This document shows, piece after piece, positions 57,127 to 64,000 of a stretch of 64,000 nt of DNA. The DNA is from Alligator mississippiensis (taxonomy: Eukaryota; Chordata; Crocodylia; Alligatoridae), in the NCBI RefSeq assembly GCF_030867095.1, contig NC_081824.1:253457956-253521955 (forward strand). The letters run 5' to 3'. Position numbers and translations under genes: made by a program. Numbering within the stretch: the stretch's first letter is position 1; each line of letters opens with the position of its first letter. The notes below the pieces were generated by a model that saw nothing but the letters and a program-made list of their open reading frames with translations, was not told where the DNA came from and did not search any database.

Positions 57127-59430
57127 GCCTCCCTGGTTGGGTGCCTGTGCTCCCAAAGCCAGGGTTAGGTGTCTAAATACAGGCAGCTCAATTTTTCCCA
57201 GGGCTGCAGAGCCATTGGACTCGAAGAGAACTGCATATGTTCAAAACCTCTGAACGTGGCTTTTGAATTGCCATGAGGGTGGTACTCTAGAGCCAGTGCA
57301 GTGGGGGAAGGCCAAAACAGGACTCCCTGGGGTAATGGGACCGAGTTGTAGAACATATTGGAAAAGCTCTGACTGGGCTGCAGTCTCATCAAGCTTTCCC
57401 CATGTCCTTGTGGCCAGTGGGAATAAGGCTATAAAAATGAGTAGGGGAGAGCTCTTCATTTGTTGAGAGATTTGTTTTTGAATGCTTCTAATGCTTCTTA
57501 AATTGCTGCACTTAGTATTTACCGTAGATACCACAGTGCAATTAAGCTCCTTCGGTTAATGAACTGGATAGCAAGCTCCAGAAATCTTAGGTGCAGTTCC
57601 CTGCTCTGGCATAGGTTTTCTGCAATTCAGCTCGCTAAACTTGTCTCTGCCTGAGTTCCCCACCTTTAATGAGGGGATGGTAATGCCTCCTTTTCCCCAG
57701 GTCCTCTGGCTTGTCAGTTCAGACTGAAAGCTCCTTGGGGCAAGGATAATCTTTGTGTTTTGCACCATTGTCTATTGCTTTGCAGCTCTGATCTCATACC
57801 TTGTAGATGCTCTTGGAATATAAATCAAGAGTAAGACCAACACCTTAGAAATACCAAAGACCCTTAGTATTAAAAATTAAACTGATCAATCCATGTTTAG
57901 CTCCATTCCAACTTTTTGTCTGTCATTCACCTTTAACTAGAAGAGACTGACCTAAATAATCTGCTTTCAGATTTGCCAGTCTTAATTTGTGATGATGTTG
58001 GTTTTAGTTAAGGAGATTCAGTTTTGTCTGGCATAAGGAGTCTGCTGTACTTTGACCTGCTGCATAAGAAGAAAGCTGATGAGCTTATGTGACGGGCTTA
58101 GGCTCATTGCTGCTGCTGCTCTTCCTGCAACTGTGAATGAATTAATACTTATTTCTCCTGCTCAATTTTCACTTGCATTTGAATTGCCAGCATTAGATCA
58201 TTTTTAAAATATAGTACCAACTAAAATAAATAAAAGGTGAACTGGCACACACAACTGTGTTTTTTCTGAGAGGCAGGAAAGGCAGTTTACAGGTCTCCTG
58301 AGGCTTGTGTTAATTCTGCTAGCTCTGAGATAAGTGTTTATGATACCAAACTTCAGTGTATATTTTGGGGAAGTAGGGTAGGAAGAGAGAGGATACACAG
58401 TATTGTGGGCTTGCCATATAATACTGCATTGCATTTTATCCTATATATTTGTTTATTGTAAAGTTTAATGGGAGTTTTGAAATGTTGTAGGCTTCTGAGT
58501 ACAGGAAGCAAGAGTATGTGAGCGGCTTTGGAGATCTGTGGCTGAGGATGCATTTTGGCAGTAGTTTCCCCTTGGTGGACTGTTACCTGCATCAGAGCTG
58601 TTGAGATGCTTTTGTATTATAAGTGATCACATCGATATTTTGCTGATTGTTAAGCTGCTCACTGGAAATAGCTCTCTTCTGTGGAACACCAGTGCATGCT
58701 AATATATGCATTCCGTGATTTTGCAAGGTCAGAATTTTGATCATGAGCTTATACTGGCTCTTCATTTAAAAATTGCTGTCAGATTACTGCTTGTGTGATT
58801 TCAGAAGAAATCCTGCTGAGCTTTCTGTTATGTGCTTTTCCTATTCAAGCACACTGAAGTTTGTGCTGAGTGTTGGTATGTTTCTTTCATTCTCTTCATC
58901 TCATCCAGAACTTAACTTGTTACAGAGAATATCACTGAAGATTCAGTGCCTAAATAGCTGTAGCTCTCTGACTTAATCTGTCAAAGTACTTGTTTGGCCC
59001 TAATCACTGTGGTACCTGATCACAGATACCATAGAGGGGTGGGAGGAGGTGGTATTTTGCTTTCAGTCTTTCTCTGTACTGACAGTCCCTGAATTCCCCA
59101 TCTGCCCCCTGCTTCTATATGTAGTGGAGCAGCAAAGTGTTGAAGTAGGTAAAATTTTCACAAGTGCCTGAATTTAGTTTTTAAGTAATTTTGGTTGTGT
59201 TCCTAAATAACTTTTGAGAATCTTTACCTACAATTGTTGAAAAATCTGTTTTTCAGCCTGCAGTATCTGGTTTTTTTCCCCAGCAATATTACTTGCACAT
59301 TAATTCTGAAGTAACCCCTACAGCCTGGGGATAGGTAAGACATGATTAATTAATTATATAAATTGCCATGAACATTCATTCTGTGCCAAACTGCTTTTCT
59401 TGGAGCTTTTTGGTTTCCACAAGGGATATA

Positions 59431-60595
59431 AATCATAGAAATGTAGGGCTAGAAGAGACCCCAAGATATCATTCGACTCTTCTGCCTTTCTGAGCCACCC
59501 CTAACAGATGTCTGCCTAGCATGTTCTTGAAAATCTCCAATGCAGAGGTTTCCTCAACCTATCTAATTAGCCTGTTCCGGTACTTTGGAGCTTTATAGTC
59601 AAAGTTTTTTCCTAATATACAAAGCAAATGCTTTTTATTGCAAATCAAGCTGATTTCCTTTCTTACCCTTCCCTCACCAAGCTTGGTAATAACCTTTTAA
59701 ATGTTAGAAAATGTTTATTTCCATTCCCCTCATTAATTTTGTTGGTTTCAGACCATTTCTCCAGTATATCAAGATCATTTTGAATTGCAACACTGTCTGT
59801 CCTTCAAAGCATGTACAGTCTTTCCCCAACTTGATGTCATCTGCAGATTTGATAAGAGGACTGTCTAGTCAGTGGTTCAAGTAATTGATAAAAATATTGA
59901 ATAAACCTAGGTGCACTTGAGATGCCCTCCCAGTACAGCATAAAACCATTCATAACTGCTCTTTGCATGCGGTTTCAGCCAGTTGTGCATGAACTTTATA
60001 GTAGTTCTTTCTTTGAACATATTTTATTTTGCTCATGACATTGTAATATATTTTTGGAAAACTGCGTAGATTGTCACTACAGTCTAAAAGAAGCAGTGAA
60101 GATGCTGATGAGAAGGTCACATGGGATAGAGTAAGAAGCTTTACTCAAGTCAAGATACATCTCATCTCCCGTTTCCATCTTATCCAGCGAGAGAAGGAAG
60201 CTACATTTGTTTGACATGGTTTGTTCTTGACAATTCCACGTTGGCTGTTTCTTAGCATCTTATGTGTTAACTCTTATGTAGGTTTATAAATTGATAGTAT
60301 AATGTCTTGTTCTAATATCTTTCAGGGTTTTTAATTGAGGCTGATCTGTCTATCATTTTCTAGGTTTTCTTTCCCTTCCTTTTAAAGATATGTGCTATCT
60401 TCCCCTTCTCTAATTCTTTGGGACTACCCTGTCCTCTGTGAACTATTGAAGATCATCAGTAACAGTTCAAGGATTGTTGTGCCTAGTATGTTAAAGTCAC
60501 TTTCATCGGGTCCTATTAAGTTGAATATATCGGGTTAAACTAAGTGTCCTTTAACCTGTTCTTTTCAGGTTCTGGCTTGCTCTGCTATCTCCTTA
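59431..60595 (-). mobile_element. Old CR1, degenerate
   Basis: 3' end at 59,431 (ATCATAGAAATGTAGGGCTA, GAAGAGACC) and, further right, the usual order of CR1 coding remnants in reverse (TCCAGTATATCAAGATCATT; GCCTAGTATGTTAAAGTCAC; GGGTCCTATTAAGTTGAATA). Many indels, no usable frame. It is cut by a hAT at 60,599; its 5' part may be the piece at 62,270-62,640. Confidence 0.7.
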
Positions 60596-60967
60596 GTTCA
60601 AGGGTGGGCAAAATACAGCCTGTGGACCAGATCCAGCCTGCCAGGCACTTACATCTGGCCCGCATCACCCTGCAGTGAATTGCACCCCCACCCACGAGGG
60701 TGGGAGCAAGGCGCCCACATGTACAATCCCTCAACATACCCTATTGGGCCTTCCTCCCACTGTCTTGGGTGAAAAGGCTTTGCCCAGCCAGCAGCTTCCA
60801 GGTGGGGGTCCTGCTGCAGCTGGAACCTGCTCACTTGGGGCAGCAGGTAGGAAAGCGGTGGGGCTGGTGGTGGTGGGTGGAGTTGCAGCTGGGTGGGAGC
60901 AGGAGTGGCCCGTGGGGCCTGCACCTAGAGGGGCAGCGGGAGTGTGGAGCTCAGCCAGGCAGGGTGT

Positions 60968-61220
60968 ATAGTTTCATAGTTGATAGGGTCAGAAGGGACC
61001 TAAGCAGATCATCAAGTCCGATCCCCTGCCGTGGCAGGAAAGAGTACTGGGGTCAAATGACTCCGGCGAGGTGTTCATCCAGCCTCCTCTTAAAGACCCC
61101 CAGGGTAGGAGCCAGCACCACTTATTTTGGAAATTGGTTCCAGATCCTAGCCACCCTGATAGTGAAGTAGCGCCTCCTGATATCTAGCATGAATCTACCC
61201 TCTGCCAGCTTGTGACCATG
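60968..61220 (-). mobile_element. CR1 3'-end inserted in a hAT
   Basis: TTTCATAGTTGATAGGGTCA, GAAGGGACCTAAGCAGATCA, TCAAGTCCGATCCCC, and the coding end IRRRYFTIRVARIWNQFPK-like on the minus strand. Closest in this window to the 3' end at 34,816. Confidence 0.85.
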
Positions 61221-61385
61221 TAGCTGTGGGGGGTGTAGAGGTCCCCCACACACTCCCCCCCATGACGTGCAGCCCCTGCTGCCTGGCAGCAGCAGCAGGC
61301 AGGGAGGTCAGCACGCTTGTCCCCTGCACAGGCGCGGCTCTGGCTAGTGCTGTGCTGAGGGAGGGAGTGAAGCCTGCCTATCCCT

Positions 61386-61873
61386 GGGGCTCTGTACCAC
61401 GTGCCTGCAGCTCCACCACTCACTGGGGGGAGCCCTGCACTGGATCCTGCAACCTCCCCCTCTCCCTTCTGCACATGTCCCTGCACTCCACCAGGAGTGG
61501 AGGGAGCCCTGCCGCCTGCTTCCCCGTGAGGTCCAGTGCAGGGCTTCCGTGCTGCAAGTGTGGAGCTGCAGGCACACGGTGCAGAGATCCTGTGATAGAG
61601 GTGGTCCGCACTGCGCTGAGGGCGAGAAGCACATCCCCACAAAGCCTGCCTGGCTGCTTCTATCACAGGGGCTCTGCGCTGTGCGCGTGCAGCTCCACAC
61701 TTGCAGCAGGGAAGCCCCGCGCTGGACTCCATGTGGAAGCAGGAGGCAGGACTCCCTCCACTCCCCGCCGAGTGCAGGGACCTGCACAGCAGGGAGCGGG
61801 GGAGGCAGCTGGCTCCAGTGCCTGGCTTCCCCCACTGCAAGTTCTGGAGCTGCAGGCATGTGGTGCAGAGACC
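61386..61873. repeat. Four alternating inverted arms, ~60 bp each
   Basis: Arms at 61,386-61,444 (forward), 61,532-61,590 (reverse), 61,668-61,725 (forward) and 61,814-61,873 (reverse) share GGGGCTCTG, GCCTGCAGCTCCA and GGGAGCCCTGCACTGGA type words. Arms 1/2 and 3/4 form hairpins; arms 2/3, extended by ATCCTGTGATAGA / TCTATCACAGG, form another. Confidence 0.75.
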
Positions 61874-62269
61874 CAGCAATAAGGGCAGGCTTTGCTCCCT
61901 CCCTTGGTGCAGCTCTGGCCACAGCATGTGGGGGGGACCTCCCCGCCTGCAGGCCATGGGTGGAGTGTGTAGGGCAGGGCACACCCTGCCCCCTCAGCCC
62001 CTATCAATATATACATACACCCCAACATACCCTATGCCCCCCTACACAGCCACACTCTCACTACCCCCCCACACTCCCACACCCCACCATACACACATGA
62101 AAAACACAATATAAAAGAGTGACACTTTATTTTTGAGTTATTATGCAATCCCTTCTATAGACAGTACACAATTACAAGTCATGACATATTTTTTGTAATA
62201 AAATTAAAATATAGTAAAATAAAATTAAAATGTAGTAGCTGTTTGACTTCTAATGTTTTTTTTCTGGTT

Positions 62270-62640
62270 TAAGATGGCAACCCCCTCTCCCAAAAGGAGT
62301 ATTTGGGGACTAGATACAATTAATTTTTTTTTCCTAAAAACTAAAGCAGAGAAGGCATTGAATACTTCAGTCTTCCCCATGTCATCCATTAAATTCATTT
62401 CCTTAAGTAATTCAACTATACTTTTCTCTGACTTCCTTTTACTTCTGATGTATTTACAGAACCTTTCCCTGTTGCCTTTTATGTTCCTTGCTCATTGTAA
62501 CTTACTTTGCACAATTGTGTTTCTGATTTTTATTCCTGTAGGTCAGTGCTGTTCTTTTCTACTTGCCCTTAGTCATAAACCCTCATTTCCATTTTCATAT
62601 GATTGCTTTTTAATCTCCCAATGAAACCATTTTGGTCTTT
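62270..62640 (-). mobile_element. Old LINE fragment, CR1/L3-like linker region
   Basis: On the minus strand: remnants of FCKYIRSKRKS, KTEVFNAFF and ALNLVS type sequence found between endonuclease and RT in CR1-like LINEs, with stops. It may be the 5' continuation of the copy at 59,431-60,595. Confidence 0.55.
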
Positions 62641-63475
62641 TACCATACTTCCTTTTTTTTTCTGCACATTGGGAAAGATTGTACTGTGCCTTCTCTCTTG
62701 GTAACTGCTTGCTCACTTGCACTTGTACACATCCTTAGACCATCTTCCCCAAATCCCCTGCCTACAAGTTTTCTGAGTTTGTTGACATCTGTTTTTTTTT
62801 TTAATGCGTTATCCTTATTTTGTAGTTCTTTCTTCTTGCTCTTAATGAGCTCTTTTTTGTTTTGCTACTTGATGGCTGAAGTGGATACAGTATTTATTTT
62901 TTAATTTGAAAGGTATCTTTTTTTGTTTTTGAATACTTGCATAAGCTTTAATAAAATACCTTGAACTCTGTTGTGTCAGAAAAATGAATACTGTCTCTTG
63001 CTCATCTGTAATCTCTTAACTGGCTTTCCTCCACCCTAGAGCATGTTCCTTTTAAGTGCAGAACACTCTCCACAGAAAGGAAGGACACTTCTATTCTGTC
63101 TGTGACTGGTGTTACCATCTTTTCGTGACTTACCCTGGATGTGCATTATGTAGGCAATGAATAGATAAAATCAGGGTGAATATGACATTCAGATGATAGA
63201 CTGGATATCTGAAAGCAGTTGAAAGAAAGTCCTTGGACAACACAAAAGATACCACTTAATTTTGCAGGCGTCTCTTCTTTTAGGACAGTCGTGAGACTTC
63301 TACTCTGGGGTCTCATTAATAATAAGCAGCTAATTACTTCCCTGTTTTCTGTTCAGTGCTGTCTGTGGTACAGCAGCAGGTGTCTGGTATGGTGCTAGCA
63401 GAGATGGTGTGTTGGTTTTATGTTTTTTTGGTAGCCTCCTTTAGGCTTAGTTCTAAGAAAGGACTCGCCCTAGAT

Positions 63476-64000
63476 CGGCGGTGGGCAAAATATGGCCTGT
63501 GGACTGGATCCGGCCCCTCAACAGATTTTATCTGGCCCGTGGGTGGGCAGCTGTCAACTCATTGGATCTAGCCTGCAGGCAACTGGCTGCTCTGGCTCCA
63601 GACACTGTGGTGCTGGGCATGTGGGCAGGACTGCTTCCCAACAGCATCAGCTGTCCACATTGTGGGATCAGCTATGGATCCAGGTGGAAGCTTCTCCTAG
63701 AGCGGGTGGGTAGTGGTATCAACTATGGAGGCTGCCAGCAGGTTCAGGAGCCCTAACAGAACCTGCCAGCAGTGTCCACAGCTGGTGCTGCCACCCAGAT
63801 GGCATAGGAGGAGCTCCCGCACAGAGCCCCAACCCGCAACCTGCTGGCAGCATCAGCTATAGAAACCATCAGCAGGTTCTGCATTGGGGCTCTAGACCCT
63901 GCTGGCTGCTGTCTCTAGTGGGTTATGGAATAGAGAAAATCCCACACAATTTACTGATTCGTTTGGATGCACTGGCTGGGGGAGTAGTTAGTTGATTGCA
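63476..64000. mobile_element. hAT-like element, GTGGGCAAAATA family, runs to the window edge
   Basis: Starts CGGCGGTGGGCAAAATATGG, CCTGTGGACTGGATCCGGCC and TTATCTGGCCCGTGGGTGGG, closely like 60,599. GC-rich body with repeated GCCAGCAGGTTC and CCTGCTGGCAGCATCAGCTA words in both orientations. The right end is not seen. Confidence 0.55.

Larger units (their letters stand above)
60599..62110. mobile_element. hAT-like element with GC-rich core (right end unclear)
   Basis: Starts CAAGGGTGGGCAAAATACAG CCTGTGGACC, a common hAT terminus, also seen at 63,476. A CR1 3' end is inserted at 60,968-61,220. The GC-rich core 61,221-61,990 has alternating inverted subrepeats. The right end is not identified; 62,110 is an approximate limit. 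Confidence 0.55.

Noticed and set aside
61184..61984. A 266-codon frame on the minus strand and a 218-codon frame on the plus strand
   Set aside because: They mirror each other because of the inverted subrepeats and have no domain.

Overview
This is vertebrate nuclear DNA. It carries the head-to-head gene pair RABL3 (minus strand, left) and GTF2E1 (plus strand, centre to right) and a large amount of interspersed repeat. The coding exons give human-like proteins with canonical splice sites. The repeats are almost all CR1 LINEs and hAT-type non-autonomous DNA transposons, plus one solo LTR, a pogo/Tigger-like MITE and SINE-like copies. I see no Alu or L1. Long repeat-filled introns and CR1 dominance point to a crocodilian, or less likely a turtle. 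A bird is unlikely because the introns are large and carry many old DNA transposons. The species call is inference.

Layout. Positions 1-13,795 hold RABL3 coding exons 7 to 1 on the minus strand: 215 codons with consistent splice phases. The last coding exon, about 21 codons in human, lies outside the window. RABL3 intron 1 contains a hAT element, a CR1 3' end with a ~314-bp tandem duplication, and an inverted copy of RABL3 exon 4 that keeps both splice sites and an open frame. Positions 13,480-14,480 are a CpG-rich bidirectional promoter with CCAAT, GC-box, YY1 and NRF1-type motifs. The first GTF2E1 exon should lie here but is only weakly placed. Positions 14,113-33,063 are GTF2E1 intron 1, with nested CR1 and hAT insertions. 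GTF2E1 exon 2, the first coding exon, is at 33,064-33,541 and encodes residues 1-149 plus one base. From 33,542 to the end is GTF2E1 intron 2: CR1 copies (two young, nearly open ones at 47.7-49.7 and 51.9-54.1 kb), a solo LTR at 50.7-51.5 kb, foldback elements, and long stretches where I recognise nothing.

How it works together. RABL3 is an atypical small GTPase. GTF2E1 is the large subunit of the general transcription factor TFIIE. They share a promoter region but not a pathway. I find no new multi-gene system. The most unusual local structure is the inverted exon-4 duplication in RABL3, which can pair with the real exon 4 in the pre-mRNA and encloses exons 2 and 3. Also of interest are a CR1 whose reverse-transcriptase core is replaced by a piece of another LINE, an inverted repeat pair at 36.6/40.2 kb that includes flanking DNA, and several strong hairpins. 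Repeat boundaries were read by eye; identities are hand counts or estimates.
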